A stretch of DNA of 64,000 nucleotides from NCBI RefSeq assembly GCF_003259905.1, contig NZ_QLMG01000002.1, forward strand, positions 172,442 through 236,441, written 5' to 3'. The DNA is from Salipiger aestuarii. Lineage in GTDB: Bacteria; Pseudomonadota; Alphaproteobacteria; Rhodobacterales; Rhodobacteraceae. The notes under the pieces were generated by a model, which was given only the letters and a program-made list of their open reading frames with translations, was not told where the DNA came from and made no database searches. This document shows positions 18,833-27,857 of this stretch, piece by piece. How positions within the stretch are numbered: the first letter of the stretch is position 1; every line of letters starts with the position of its first letter. The position numbers and the translations under genes are program-made.

Positions 18833-19033
18833 CTATTTCCCGTCGGGGCGGGTGCTGATGCCAAGCATGGAATACAGCGGACAGGTTCCGGCAAGGCCGG
18901 TTGCCAGCGGCACGACTCCCAGCAGCAACAGCCAGTGATACGGTCCCTGCACGATAAAGGCCGCGCCGATCATCAGCGCCCCGACAACGATGCGCAGGAT
19001 CTTGTCGATCCCGCCGATATTCCTGGCAAACAT
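18833..19033 (-). CDS. DUF2892 (YgaP-like transmembrane) protein
   Basis: A 66-residue inner-membrane protein starting MFARNIGGIDKILRIVVGAL. Two hydrophobic segments (ALMIGAAFIVQG and WLLLLGVVPLATGLAG) and the CPLYSMLGI end are typical of the DUF2892/YgaP C-terminal membrane domain, a family of unknown role sometimes found with rhodanese domains. AAAGGA precedes the ATG. It lies alone, convergent with uvrA. Confidence 0.85.
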   Translation of the reverse strand: MFARNIGGIDKILRIVVGALMIGAAFIVQGPYHWLLLLGVVPLATGLAGTCPLYSMLGISTRPDGK

Positions 19034-19120
19034 GGAATGTCCTTTCCCTGACAGATTCGGTGCCGGGGCAGGGTGCCGGTTATCACATTCCATTTCTTTG
19101 ATCTGACCACAGGTTTCGGC

Positions 19121-19906
19121 TTATTGCCGCCAATCTGGGTCGCGCTTTTCCAGAAAGGCCGAAATGCCTTCATCGGTATCGCGCCAAAGCATGTTCTCAA
19201 CCATCACGGCCCCCGCGTAGGCATAGGCTTCGTCAACCGCAAGGCCGGCCTGCGCGTAAAAGGCGCTCTTGCCGATCTTGACGGCCGCGCCCAGCTTGTC
19301 GGCCACGGTCCGCGCCAGATCCAGCGTCACCTCGCCCAGTTGGTCGTGTGGAACGACGCGATTCACCAGCCCCATCTGGCGCGCCTCTTCGGCATCGGCG
19401 AACCGGCCGGTGCTGAGCATCTCAAACGCGTGTTTGGCGGGGATGTTGCGGGTCAGCGCCACCATCGGAGTCGAACAGAACAACCCGATGTTCACCCCGT
19501 TCACGCCAAAGCGCGTGCCCTTGGCGGCCACCGCCATGTCGCAGCTTGCCACCAGCTGGCAACCCGCCGCGGTGGCGATGCCGTGCACCTGCGCGATCAC
19601 CGGTTGGGGCAGCCTTTGCAGTCCCGTCATCACCGCCGAACAGCGCGCGAAAAGGTCGGCAAAATAGGCTCGCCCGTCATCATCGGCCTGCCGCCCGGCC
19701 TGCATCTGTTTCAGGTCGTGCCCGGCGCAGAACACCTTGCCCGCGCCCGACAGCACGACGGCACGGATCGCGCGATCCTGCGACAGCGCGTCGATCTGCG
19801 CCATCAGCGCGGCCAGCATCTCGTCCGAGAGGGCGTTCAGCCGTTCGGGGGCGTTCAGTTGCAGATGGGCGACGTGCCCCGTGTCGTGACGTTCCAGAAG
19901 CGCCAT
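19121..19906 (-). CDS. Enoyl-CoA hydratase/isomerase family protein
   Basis: Crotonase-fold enzyme, 261 residues, probably acting on an acyl-CoA intermediate of fatty- or amino-acid breakdown. The oxyanion-hole blocks are FCAGHDLKQM (about 60-70) and GIATAAGCQLVASCD (about 108-122). The segment GVNIGLFCSTPMVAL resembles the ECHDC3-type subgroup rather than classical FadB, so the substrate is uncertain. GGAGG lies before the ATG at 19906; longer in-frame extensions lack one. It is divergent from a hotdog thioesterase gene with 67 bases between, so the two may be co-regulated acyl-CoA enzymes. Confidence 0.88.
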   Translation of the reverse strand: MALLERHDTGHVAHLQLNAPERLNALSDEMLAALMAQIDALSQDRAIRAVVLSGAGKVFCAGHDLKQMQAGRQADDDGRAYFADLFARCSAVMTGLQRLPQPVIAQVHGIATAAGCQLVASCDMAVAAKGTRFGVNGVNIGLFCSTPMVALTRNIPAKHAFEMLSTGRFADAEEARQMGLVNRVVPHDQLGEVTLDLARTVADKLGAAVKIGKSAFYAQAGLAVDEAYAYAGAVMVENMLWRDTDEGISAFLEKRDPDWRQ

Positions 19907-19973
19907 CTTGTCCTCCCATGGGTTTGGCGTCACCCTAGCGCCGCAAGCCTGTTGAGGCAAAGGGAGGAAACGC

Positions 19974-20402
19974 ATGGCTCTGGTCTTCACCATCACCGAA
20001 ATGAACGCTTATCTGGCCGAGGTCTTTCCCCAGGTGGACGGCATGTTCGGCATCGACCAAATGGACGAAGATCTGCTGGTGATGCGCCTTATGGTGTCCG
20101 ACAGCCACCTGCGCCCGGGCGGCACCGTGTCGGGGCCATCGATGTTCGCGCTGGCGGATGTGTCCGCCTATGTGGCGACGCTGGCGCGGATAGGGCGACA
20201 GGCGCTGACCGTGACCACCCATTGCAGCATTGATTTCATGCGCAAGCCCGAGTCGGGGCGCGATCTGCTGGCCCAGGCGCGGTTGCTGAAACTGGGTCGC
20301 ACGCTTAGTGTCACGGATGTGTTGATGTATTCCGAAGGCTCTGCGACGCCGGTGGCGCATGCGTCGCTGACCTACTCGATCCCGCCCGCGCGAATCGGAT
20401 AG
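19974..20402 (+). CDS. PaaI-family hotdog thioesterase
   Basis: A 142-residue hotdog-fold protein expected to hydrolyse acyl-CoA thioesters. The signature block is LRPGGTVSGPSMFALADVSA with the catalytic acidic residue at the D of ALAD, followed by TTHCSIDFMRKP, the usual beta-sheet element of the PaaI/YiiD group. GGGAGG precedes the ATG. It faces away from the enoyl-CoA hydratase gene. Native substrate is unknown. Confidence 0.87.
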   Translation: MALVFTITEMNAYLAEVFPQVDGMFGIDQMDEDLLVMRLMVSDSHLRPGGTVSGPSMFALADVSAYVATLARIGRQALTVTTHCSIDFMRKPESGRDLLAQARLLKLGRTLSVTDVLMYSEGSATPVAHASLTYSIPPARIG

Positions 20403-20416
20403 GCGCCTGGGCAATG

Positions 20417-20444
20417 AAAAAAGGCGCGGGGGAAAGCCCGCGCC
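20417..20444 (-). terminator. Intrinsic terminator of the DUF1127 gene
   Basis: On the minus strand an 8-bp GC stem (GGCGCGGG / CCCGCGCC, 6-base loop) is followed by a run of six T, about 33 bases after the DUF1127 stop. The T-run direction assigns it to that gene rather than to the thioesterase gene. Confidence 0.88.
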
Positions 20445-20476
20445 CAGTTCAGGAAGAATTCCGGCAGGTCCGGGGA

Positions 20477-20704
20477 TCAGCCCTGCCAGAACATCCGGCG
20501 CGCCTCCTTGTAGGCGACGTGCCGTTCCAGGCCGATATCCCGCAGAAGATGGCCGTCCAACTGCCCAAGCGCCGTTCGGGTGCGCCGGCGTTCGGACCAT
20601 TTCACCAGCACGACCGCGATTCGCAGCGCAAGGCTCGCCAGGACCGGCAGCGGGCGCTGCGCGTCGAGGTAGGCGATAAGCGGGGCGTGTGCGGTCTGTG
20701 CCAT
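20477..20704 (-). CDS. DUF1127 domain protein
   Basis: A 75-residue small protein with the C-terminal DUF1127 motif TRTALGQLDGHLLRDIGLERHVAYKEARR. Proteins of this family are common in alphaproteobacteria and some are linked to phosphate and carbon metabolism or small-RNA control, but no precise function can be assigned here. The N-terminal half (LPVLASLALRIAVVLVKW) is hydrophobic. It is divergent from the MocR regulator gene and shares with it a region holding repeated TACAAT motifs, so the regulator may control it. Confidence 0.9.
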   Translation of the reverse strand: MAQTAHAPLIAYLDAQRPLPVLASLALRIAVVLVKWSERRRTRTALGQLDGHLLRDIGLERHVAYKEARRMFWQG

Positions 20705-20728
20705 GGGGAGTCTCCGTAACCTTGTGTT

Positions 20729-20810
20729 GGTACAATTTCCTTGTGTTTCGTATTGTTGTGATACAATGTGGCCCTATGAGCGTCGAGAAAAACATTGTGC
20801 CCGATACAAT
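20729..20810. promoter_or_regulatory. Triple GRTACAAT repeat between DUF1127 and mocR
   Basis: Three same-direction copies, GGTACAAT (20729-20736), GATACAAT (20760-20767) and GATACAAT (20803-20810), end 31 and 43 bases apart, close to three and four helical turns. ATTGT half-sites precede the second and third copies, making imperfect inverted repeats. The third copy lies inside the regulator gene. MocR/GabR proteins typically bind spaced direct repeats, so these are good operator candidates. Confidence 0.65.
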
Positions 20811-22203
20811 CTTCGCACTCTACGCGCGTCAGCCGGAAGGTCCGAAGTATCGCATGCTGTCCGCAGCCCTGCGCCAGGGGGTGGCCGAGGCGCGTTTACC
20901 CCCCGGCACGCAGTTGCCGCCGGTGCGCGACCTGGCGTGGCGGCTGGGGATGACGCCGGGCACCGTGGCGCGGGCCTATACGCTGCTGACCGATGAGGAC
21001 CTGTTGACCGCCGAGGTGGGGCGGGGCACCTTTGTCAGCGGGCAGGCCGAACAGCGCCCGCCCTTGTATATCACTCGGCCATGGCGCGAAGGTCCCGATG
21101 GCACGGAAATGGTGAACCTGTTCACCGCCCGGCTGCCCGATCTTGGTCAGATCGACCTGATAAACGATAGTTTCCGGCGGCTTGCGGCGCGGTCCGACCG
21201 GGCGCTTCTGGATTATCCGACCGCAGCCGCCTTTGCCCCCGCGCGGCAGGCGGTGGTGGACTGGCTGACCGCCGTGCCGCTGGGGGTGGTGCACCACGAG
21301 GATGTGGTGCTGTCGCACGGGGCGCAAAGCGGCATCTCGCTGGTGATGCAGGCCGTGCTGCGCGGCCGCCGCCCTGTGGTGATGGTCGAGGAGCTGGCCT
21401 ATCCCGGATTTCGCCGCGCCGCCGAATTGCTGCGCGCCGATATTGTATCGGTACCGATGGACGAACATGGCATTGTACCATCCGCCCTGGAAGAAATCGC
21501 CCGCAAGCACGAGGGGCAGATCCTGTGTACCTCGCCGGAACTGAACAATCCCACGGCCATCGTGACGCCGTCGGAACGGCGGCGCGACATCGCCGAGGTG
21601 GCGCGGCGCTGCGCCTTTGACATATTGGAAGACGATTGCACCTTTCTGGGCGAGACCCGCGCCGAATCCTACCGCGCGCTGTTGCCGGAACAGGGCTGGT
21701 TCGTGTCCTCGATTTCAAAAACCCTGACGCCGGCGTTGCGGATCGGCTTTGCCATCGCGCCGCAGGGCAAACGGCAGACTCTGCGCCGGGTGGCCGAGAA
21801 CGGGTTTTTCGGGCTCGCGCGCCCGCTGGCCCATCTGGCGCATGATCTGCTGATCCGCGACGAAACCCGCGAAATCGTGCGCTCGGTGCGCCGTCGCAAC
21901 GCCGTTTATGTGCGCGCGACGGTCAATGCGCTTGGCGGTTACGATCTGGGCTGGCACCAGCATTCGCCATTTGCCTGGCTGCGTCTGCCGCAGGGCTGGC
22001 GGTCCGCCGCCTTTTGCCTTGCCGCTGAAGGGCAGGGTGTCCAGGTGCGCCCGGCCGAGGATTTCGCGCCGCGCACCGGCTTTGCGCCCCACGCGATCCG
22101 CATCGGGATGAACGCCCAGATCGCGCTTCCGGATTTCGAGGCCGCGCTGGCGCGCCTGCGCTGCCTGCTCGACAATCGCCCCGAGCAGGAGATGATGGCC
22201 TGA
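20776..22203 (+). CDS. MocR-type (GntR-HTH plus aminotransferase-like) transcriptional regulator
   Basis: A 475-residue regulator with an N-terminal GntR winged helix (LPPGTQLPPVRDLAWRLGMT, about 36-55, with the HTH continuing to GTVARAYTLL) and a C-terminal fold-type I PLP domain. The PLP lysine is in SSISKTLTPALRIGF at about residue 315, with ELNNPTAIVTPSERR and ILEDDCTFLGE earlier. Such proteins usually control PLP, GABA or taurine metabolism. No dedicated metabolic gene is adjacent; the divergent DUF1127 gene is the nearest possible target. ATG at 20776 is followed closely by a GATACAAT repeat, pointing to autoregulation. Confidence 0.9.
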   Translation: MSVEKNIVPDTIFALYARQPEGPKYRMLSAALRQGVAEARLPPGTQLPPVRDLAWRLGMTPGTVARAYTLLTDEDLLTAEVGRGTFVSGQAEQRPPLYITRPWREGPDGTEMVNLFTARLPDLGQIDLINDSFRRLAARSDRALLDYPTAAAFAPARQAVVDWLTAVPLGVVHHEDVVLSHGAQSGISLVMQAVLRGRRPVVMVEELAYPGFRRAAELLRADIVSVPMDEHGIVPSALEEIARKHEGQILCTSPELNNPTAIVTPSERRRDIAEVARRCAFDILEDDCTFLGETRAESYRALLPEQGWFVSSISKTLTPALRIGFAIAPQGKRQTLRRVAENGFFGLARPLAHLAHDLLIRDETREIVRSVRRRNAVYVRATVNALGGYDLGWHQHSPFAWLRLPQGWRSAAFCLAAEGQGVQVRPAEDFAPRTGFAPHAIRIGMNAQIALPDFEAALARLRCLLDNRPEQEMMA

Positions 22204-22279
22204 GGGACCAGATTTGGGGTATTTGAGTACCTAATTTTCAAGTCACTGAAAACCAAGTATTATTTGGGGCGTGCTGCGC

Positions 22280-22307
22280 TTGACTGGGAATTTTCCGCGC
22301 GTATAAC
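22280..22307 (+). promoter_or_regulatory. Sigma-70-type promoter for rplM-rpsI
   Basis: TTGACT and TATAAC separated by 16 bases, 66 bases before the rplM ATG. The match to the housekeeping consensus is good and suits a strongly expressed ribosomal operon. Confidence 0.72.
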
Positions 22308-22372
22308 CCGGCAATCGGAATTCGGGGCGCGGTGCCTGCATCGCCCCCAGTACAAAGCTCAAGGGCACTCCA

Positions 22373-22831
22373 ATGAAAACCTTCTCTGCGACTCCGGCAG
22401 ATATCGAGAAGACATGGATCGTGATCGACGCCGAAGGCGTCGTTCTGGGCCGTCTCGCCTCGATCATCGCCATGCGTCTGCGTGGCAAGCACAAGGCCAC
22501 CTTCACCCCGCACATGGATATGGGCGACAATGTCATCGTCATCAACGCCGACAAGGTGCAGATGACCGGCAAGAAGCGTGAAGAAAACTTCTACTGGCAC
22601 ACCGGCCACCCCGGCGGCATCAAGTCGCGCACCAAGGCTCAGATCCTGGAAGGCGCGCACCCCGAGCGCGTCGTCGTTCAGGCGGTCAAGCGGATGCTTC
22701 CGGGCAACCGTCTGTCGCGCAAGGTCATGACCAACCTGCGCGTTTACGCCGGCACCGAGCACCCGCACGAGGCGCAGTCGCCCGAAGTGCTGGACGTCAA
22801 GTCGATGAACAAGAAAAACACCCGGGTGTAA
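22373..22831 (+). CDS. rplM: 50S ribosomal protein L13
   Basis: Early-assembly large-subunit protein, 152 residues. [40 protein letters not shown] and the [18 protein letters not shown] block are diagnostic of L13. It is the first gene of the conserved rplM-rpsI pair, with a strong predicted promoter upstream and only 2 bases before rpsI. Confidence 0.98.
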   Translation: MKTFSATPADIEKTWIVIDAEGVVLGRLASIIAMRLRGKHKATFTPHMDMGDNVIVINADKVQMTGKKREENFYWHTGHPGGIKSRTKAQILEGAHPERVVVQAVKRMLPGNRLSRKVMTNLRVYAGTEHPHEAQSPEVLDVKSMNKKNTRV

Positions 22832-22833
22832 TC

Positions 22834-23322
22834 ATGGCCGATCAGATCAATTCTCTGGAAGAACTCGGCGAAGTCGCCGGGATCGAGACCGCCCCCGAAG
22901 TTATCGAAGAGCCGCGTGAGCCGGTTCGTGATGCGCTGGGTCGTTCCTATGCCACCGGCAAGCGCAAGGATGCGGTCGCCCGCGTCTGGATCAAGCCGGG
23001 TTCGGGCAAGGTTGTCGTCAACGGCAAGGAAATGAAGGTGTATTTCGCCCGTCCCGTGCTGCAGATGATCCTGCGCCAGCCGTTCTCGGTGGCCGGTGTC
23101 GAAGACCAGTTCGACGTCTATGCAACCGTCAAGGGCGGTGGCCTGTCCGGTCAGGCCGGCGCGGTCAAGCACGGCGTGTCCAAGGCGCTGCAGCTTTATG
23201 ATCCGTCGCTGCGCTCGGCCCTGAAGGCCGCAGGCTTCCTGACCCGCGACAGCCGCGTTGTGGAACGCAAGAAGTTCGGTAAGCGCAAGGCGCGCCGCAG
23301 CTTCCAGTTCTCGAAGCGCTGA
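22834..23322 (+). CDS. rpsI: 30S ribosomal protein S9
   Basis: Small-subunit protein whose basic tail reaches the decoding site. Of 162 residues the first 45 or so form an acidic extension seen in alphaproteobacterial S9. The conserved core follows: [39 protein letters not shown] and the terminal [17 protein letters not shown]. Co-transcribed with rplM and closed by a strong terminator. Confidence 0.98.
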   Translation: MADQINSLEELGEVAGIETAPEVIEEPREPVRDALGRSYATGKRKDAVARVWIKPGSGKVVVNGKEMKVYFARPVLQMILRQPFSVAGVEDQFDVYATVKGGGLSGQAGAVKHGVSKALQLYDPSLRSALKAAGFLTRDSRVVERKKFGKRKARRSFQFSKR

Positions 23323-23345
23323 TCCGTTCCCGGTCAGACAAACGG

Positions 23346-23377
23346 AAAGGTCGCCGTCCACTCGGCGGCCTTTTTTT
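23346..23377 (+). terminator. Terminator of rplM-rpsI
   Basis: An AAAGGTCGCCG / CGGCGGCCTTT stem with one G-U pair and a short loop is followed by a T7 run, about 24 bases after the rpsI stop. Confidence 0.92.
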
Positions 23378-23401
23378 GTCTTTGGCATGGGGATAGCTGC
23401 A

Positions 23402-24187
23402 ATGGCGACGGAGTTCGAAATCATCACCTGCGCCGACGCGCAATTCTACGACATCCTTCGCGTGTTCGAACGCAATATCCATTCGGTGATGGGGCGCTAT
23501 CCCGTGGTGTTCGACCTCGGCCTGACCAACGATCAGAAAAAGCAAATCAAATCGCCGCTGGTCAGCATCGAAGTTGCGCAGGGGTATAATCTGGTCAACG
23601 CCGATGGCTTTATCCGAACGATCCACAAGCCGACTGCGATTGGCCATGTGCTGAACAGCGGGCGCCCTTGCCTGTATCTTGATGCCGATATGCTGCTGAC
23701 CGAGCCAATCCTCGCGCGTGACTTTCAGGGTGCCGATCTGGCTGTCACGCCACGTCACCCCAATGAGCTGGCCCGCGACAATCTGCAAAAAAACGGTGAA
23801 ATCAACGCCGGTTTCTTGTATTTCTCGGGATCGGATTGCGCCCGTGCAATGCTGGATCGTTGGCACGATCTTTGTGCCACCACGGATTTCTCCGATCAGC
23901 GCGCCATGAGCCATTTGCTCAAGGGGTGGTCGCTTGAACGGATCGGAGTGCGTCAGCATCGCGGCGGGCTGTCGGTGGTAGCGCTTGACCCGCGGGTGTT
24001 CAACGACACCGGACGGCGTACTGGTAAGGTGCTGCACTTCAAGAACCTTGGCCGCAGGTCGCGCAAGCGGCGCGAATGGCTGCAATGGGCGTGGTGCATC
24101 CGGCTGCTGCCAAAGCTGGTGCGTGCGCTTGTCCGGGCGAGGCGTTCCCGCCTGAAGGCCGCCCCTCAGTCGAAAGTCCACACATGA
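23402..24187 (+). CDS. Putative GT-A-type glycosyltransferase
   Basis: A 261-residue soluble protein with the features of a nucleotide-sugar glycosyltransferase: PCLYLDADMLLTEP (about 95) carries the DxD metal site, and NGEINAGFLYFSG, DQRAMSHLL and LHFKNLGRR are reminiscent of GT8/DUF-type transferases. The C-terminus is rich in arginine, as in peripheral membrane enzymes. Its last codons overlap the next glycosyltransferase by 4 bases (ATGA), so the two form a unit. Acceptor unknown; a surface glycan role is an inference. Confidence 0.7.
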   Translation: MATEFEIITCADAQFYDILRVFERNIHSVMGRYPVVFDLGLTNDQKKQIKSPLVSIEVAQGYNLVNADGFIRTIHKPTAIGHVLNSGRPCLYLDADMLLTEPILARDFQGADLAVTPRHPNELARDNLQKNGEINAGFLYFSGSDCARAMLDRWHDLCATTDFSDQRAMSHLLKGWSLERIGVRQHRGGLSVVALDPRVFNDTGRRTGKVLHFKNLGRRSRKRREWLQWAWCIRLLPKLVRALVRARRSRLKAAPQSKVHT

Positions 24188-25332
24188 GACCTTGCATCGT
24201 TGTCGAGACCTGTATCACGCCGGGCCAGACCTTCGTGAACCGGCATGTCGAGCACCTGTTCGGCGGCGCGGTCTGTGTCATCGCCGACAGGCTGACGCCG
24301 AATGTGCCGCGTGATGGCCGGTTTCTGGCGCTTGATGATGTTCCGGCAACGACGATGGGCTGGCTGAAAAAGCCAATGGCGCAGATGATCGGATATGCGA
24401 GGCACGGATCTGGGAACATCCCGTGGGGCAGAGCACGCCGGGCCGCGATTGATTTTCTGAACCAGCATCAACCCGACGTGATCCTTGCGGAATTCGGCCC
24501 GCAGGGCGTGGCGCTTGCGCCGATCGCCAATGCCGTCGGAATCCCGATGTTCTGCTATTTTCGCGGATCGGATGCGTCGTCGCGGTTGCGCCACCAGCAT
24601 GTGCAGCGCGCGTACCGGCTGATGATGCCGCGCCTTGCGGGGGTGTTTGCGGTCAGCCAGTTCCTGCTGGACAACCTCGCCTCGGTGGGCGTGACGCATC
24701 CCAACGCGCATGTCATCCCGTCGGGTGTGGATGTGCGCCGCTTCGTGCCCGGCGAAAAGCGCCCCGGCAGCGTGCTTGGCATCGGACGTTTCGTGGAAAA
24801 AAAGCACCCGCTGCTGACCATTCGCGCCTTTGCCGAGGCGTCGCGCGATCATCCGCAGGCGCATCTGACGATGATTGGCGACGGCGAATTGTACGAACCC
24901 GCCCGCGCGCTGGTGGCTGAACTGGGGCTGGCCGAAAAGGTGTCGCTGCCCGGCGCCCTGCCGCATGAGCAGGTGCGCGCCCATCTGGAACGCGCCGAAA
25001 TCTATGCCCAGCATTCGGTGACGGCGGGCAATGGCAACACCGAAGGGTTGCCGACCTCGATCCAGGAAGCGATGGCGGCGGGCTGCCTGATCGTGTCGAC
25101 CGATCACGCGGGCATCCCCGAGGCCGTGACCCCCGGCGAGACCGGCTTTCTTGTGCCTGAACATGACGCCGCGGGCTATACCGATGCGCTGGCCCGTGCG
25201 CTGGCGATGCCGCCGAGGGACCGCGCCGCGATGTCGATGGCCGCGCGCGACACTGCCGTTGCAAGGTTCGACAACGCCGCGCTTTTGGTGCGGCTGGAAA
25301 CCGCCATCAGCGACACGCTGAAGCGGGGTTAG
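24184..25332 (+). CDS. GT4-family glycosyltransferase
   Basis: A 382-residue GT-B transferase. The C-terminal domain has PSGVDVRRFVPG, GRFVEKKHPLLTIRAFA, MIGDGELYEPARALVAELGL and the donor-binding EGLPTSIQEAMAAGCLIVSTDHAG with the GT4 E-x7-E pattern. The N-terminus reads LAEFGPQGVALAPIA and CYFRGSDAS, typical of capsule or exopolysaccharide mannosyl-/glucosyltransferases. It overlaps the preceding transferase gene by 4 bases, which argues they act on the same glycan. Confidence 0.85.
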   Translation: MRPCIVVETCITPGQTFVNRHVEHLFGGAVCVIADRLTPNVPRDGRFLALDDVPATTMGWLKKPMAQMIGYARHGSGNIPWGRARRAAIDFLNQHQPDVILAEFGPQGVALAPIANAVGIPMFCYFRGSDASSRLRHQHVQRAYRLMMPRLAGVFAVSQFLLDNLASVGVTHPNAHVIPSGVDVRRFVPGEKRPGSVLGIGRFVEKKHPLLTIRAFAEASRDHPQAHLTMIGDGELYEPARALVAELGLAEKVSLPGALPHEQVRAHLERAEIYAQHSVTAGNGNTEGLPTSIQEAMAAGCLIVSTDHAGIPEAVTPGETGFLVPEHDAAGYTDALARALAMPPRDRAAMSMAARDTAVARFDNAALLVRLETAISDTLKRG

Positions 25333-25368
25333 CTGTCCGGGAGGAGGCTGTCGGGGGCAACCGGAGAG

Positions 25369-25986
25369 TTAAAGATCGGGGGGCAACAGCCCAAGCCCGC
25401 GCAGATAGATGCCGATGCCGCTTTCCAGCAGGTCTTCGGGCGGGAACGGCGATTGCGTGCCCGGTGAATTGCGCGCGAACAGCTCGACCACGCCATGGCT
25501 CATCGCCCAGATATGAGCCGAGAACATGCTGGCGGGCGGGCGTTTTCCGGGGGGGATATGACGCGAAAGATCCTCGGCGGCGCGTTCGAACACTCCGCGC
25601 GCGCGCGCTGAAACGGCCGCAAGATCGGGGGAATGGTTCACACTGATGCCGCTTTCGAACATCGAGATATAATGGCCGGGATATTTGCGGGCAAAGGCCA
25701 GATAGGCGCGCCCGGTCGCCTCGAACGCGGCCAGCGCCGAGGGCTGGCCGCTGTCATAGGCGTATTGCATGACATCGGCAAAGATCTCATAGCCCTGGCG
25801 CGCGGACTCGGCGATCAGATCCTCGCGCCCGCCGAAATGACGGTAGACGGCGGCGGGGGTGACACCCGCAAGCTTGGCCGCTTCGGAAACGGTGACGCCG
25901 GTCGGGCCCTTGGCCTCGATCAGCTCAAGTGCCGCGTCGACCAGCGCCTGACGCAGGTTGCCGTGATGATAGCCGCGCTTGCCCAT
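25369..25986 (-). CDS. TetR/AcrR-family regulator with WHG-type C-terminal domain
   Basis: A 205-residue repressor-type protein. The helix-turn-helix is TVSEAAKLAGVTPAAVYRHFGGREDLI (about 31-57), preceded by YHHGNLRQALVDAALELI. The C-terminal half (FSAHIWAMSHGVVELFAR) carries the WHG motif of the TetR_C_33 group. The start codon overlaps the ppk2 stop, so it is co-translated with that gene and may sense a ligand tied to polyphosphate, lipid or polymer metabolism. The operator is not identified. Confidence 0.88.
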   Translation of the reverse strand: MGKRGYHHGNLRQALVDAALELIEAKGPTGVTVSEAAKLAGVTPAAVYRHFGGREDLIAESARQGYEIFADVMQYAYDSGQPSALAAFEATGRAYLAFARKYPGHYISMFESGISVNHSPDLAAVSARARGVFERAAEDLSRHIPPGKRPPASMFSAHIWAMSHGVVELFARNSPGTQSPFPPEDLLESGIGIYLRGLGLLPPDL

Positions 25987-26855
25987 CAGGCGTTCCAGAT
26001 CTCCGGTCCGCCGCTGATTTTCGAATCCGGGGCGCCCACCGCCCTGTCCGATTTCTGCGTGTAATCCAGATGCCCCAGCACATGGCGCACCGCCGCCAGC
26101 CGGGCGCGTTTCTTGTCGTCGGACCGGATCACGGTCCAGGGGGCCTGCGCGGTGTGGCTGCGCGACAGCGTCTCCTCGATCGCGGCGCTGTAGTCATCCC
26201 AGCGTTTCAGCCCTTCGACGTCGATCCAGCTAAGCTTCCATTGCTTGAGCGGATCGCGTTCGCGCTTGATGAACCGGCGCAGTTGTTCGGCGCGCCCGAC
26301 GTTGAGCCAGAACTTGAACAGGCGGATGCCCTCATTGACCAGCATCTTTTCGAACTGCGGCACCTGGGCAAAGAAATGTTCGCGCTCGGCCTCGGTGCAA
26401 AAGCCGAACACCTTTTCGACGACGCCGCGATTGTACCAGCTGCGGTCAAAGAACACGATTTCGCCGCCGCTTGGCAGATGTTCGATGTAACGCTGGAAAT
26501 ACCATTGCGTCGCCTCGGTGTCCGATGGCTTGCCGAGCGCCACCACGCGCGCCCCGCGCGGGTTGAGGTTTTCGCGAAACCGCTTGATGGTGCCGCCCTT
26601 TCCGGCGGCGTCGCGGCCTTCGAACACGATGGCGACGCGCTGGCCGGTGTCGCGCGCCCAGGCCTGCATCTTGACCAGCTCGATCTGCAACGCCTCCATC
26701 TCGCGCTCGTAGGTCTTGCGCTTCATCTCTTCGGAATAGGGGTAACTTGCCGACAGGATGTCATCCTTGTCGGCGCGTTTCAGCGCGTTGCGGATGTCGC
26801 CCGGGGCGTCGTTGTCGTAAAAATCGCTGATGGCACCGTCAAAAGGAAGGGTCAC
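25986..26855 (-). CDS. ppk2: Polyphosphate kinase 2
   Basis: Transfers phosphate between polyphosphate and nucleoside diphosphates. The 289-residue protein has Walker A in [15 protein letters not shown] (about 79-93), the lid region [19 protein letters not shown] and Walker B/base motif [20 protein letters not shown] (about 130-150), followed by [10 protein letters not shown]. This length and motif set fits the class I PPK2 group. GTG start with AGGAG upstream. It shares its last bases with the TetR gene start. Confidence 0.94.
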   Translation of the reverse strand: MTLPFDGAISDFYDNDAPGDIRNALKRADKDDILSASYPYSEEMKRKTYEREMEALQIELVKMQAWARDTGQRVAIVFEGRDAAGKGGTIKRFRENLNPRGARVVALGKPSDTEATQWYFQRYIEHLPSGGEIVFFDRSWYNRGVVEKVFGFCTEAEREHFFAQVPQFEKMLVNEGIRLFKFWLNVGRAEQLRRFIKRERDPLKQWKLSWIDVEGLKRWDDYSAAIEETLSRSHTAQAPWTVIRSDDKKRARLAAVRHVLGHLDYTQKSDRAVGAPDSKISGGPEIWNA

Positions 26856-26909
26856 GGCCTGCTCTCCTGTCGTTATTTGTCTTGCAGGAAGTATGGGATG
26901 TGAACAGGT

Positions 26910-27857
26910 TTAACGCAAACCGGCGCGCCGCGCCACGCGGTCGATGGCGGCGTCCATTTGCGCCGCAGCGACATGTTGCGCCGCGTGGCCGACGCCGGGC
27001 AGCACCACCAGGTTGGCGCCCGGAATCTGGCGCGCGGTCGGCACCGAATGGATTTGAAGGCCGACGGTGCTGTCAGCGTCGCCGTGCAACAGTTCCACCG
27101 GCACATCCATGGTCGGGTAACGCGGTACCATCCGGGCGATGCCGGATTTGAGCGCGGCGCGTTGCAGCGCGTTTTCCCGCAAAGAATCGGGCCGCAGCGC
27201 CAGTTCGGCGCCGATATGCGCGGCGTAGCCGGGGGGCACGGGCTGGGGCGCGAACACCGACGCGATGGCCTGCTGCACGCGGTCCTGGCCGGCCAGTGCC
27301 GCGATGGCCGGGTTTGCCAGCGCTCCCAGCGGGCCGGATGTCACACGGTAAAACAACGGCAACCCCGTGTCCCAGGTTTGCGAGGCGGCGGACACCAGCA
27401 CCAGCCCCGACACCGCGTCGGGATGCTCGACCGCCCAGGCCAGCGCGACCGCGCCGCCGTAGCTGTGGCCCAGCACGATGGGGCGGGGCGCGTCGAGCTG
27501 CGCGGCGGCGGCAACGAACAGGTCCGCCTGTTCAAAGATCGAGGCGCCGTCGCGGTCGATGCGGGGCGTGTAGCCAAGCCCGGGGCGGTCGAAGGCGATC
27601 ACCCGGTAGCGCCGTGCCAGCCGGTCCACCGCGCCGAAAGTCCAGTCGCGCAGGCTGCCGCTGGCGCCGTGGATCAGCACCAGTGCCGGGCCGCTGCCCT
27701 TTTCGACGTAATGCACGCGGTGGCCGTTCACGGTCAGGAACCTGCCCTGAGGCGGGTATTTGGGCGCCGCGTCGGGGGCGTCGTCTGCCGGTTGCTGGGC
27801 GCAGGCCCCCAGGGTCGCCATCGCCAGCACAAGCGCGGCGAACCCGCGCCGCTTCAT
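26910..27857 (-). CDS. Alpha/beta-hydrolase lipoprotein
   Basis: A 315-residue hydrolase predicted to be membrane-anchored by a lipid: [19 protein letters not shown] has a lipobox LGAC with Cys19. The fold is marked by [14 protein letters not shown], the nucleophile elbow [14 protein letters not shown] (Ser132), [11 protein letters not shown] (acid) and GVGHAAQ (His). Substrate unknown. Its start overlaps the metA stop by 4 bases, an uncommon partnership that implies co-translation with methionine biosynthesis rather than a proven shared function. Confidence 0.86.
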   Translation of the reverse strand: MKRRGFAALVLAMATLGACAQQPADDAPDAAPKYPPQGRFLTVNGHRVHYVEKGSGPALVLIHGASGSLRDWTFGAVDRLARRYRVIAFDRPGLGYTPRIDRDGASIFEQADLFVAAAAQLDAPRPIVLGHSYGGAVALAWAVEHPDAVSGLVLVSAASQTWDTGLPLFYRVTSGPLGALANPAIAALAGQDRVQQAIASVFAPQPVPPGYAAHIGAELALRPDSLRENALQRAALKSGIARMVPRYPTMDVPVELLHGDADSTVGLQIHSVPTARQIPGANLVVLPGVGHAAQHVAAAQMDAAIDRVARRAGLR

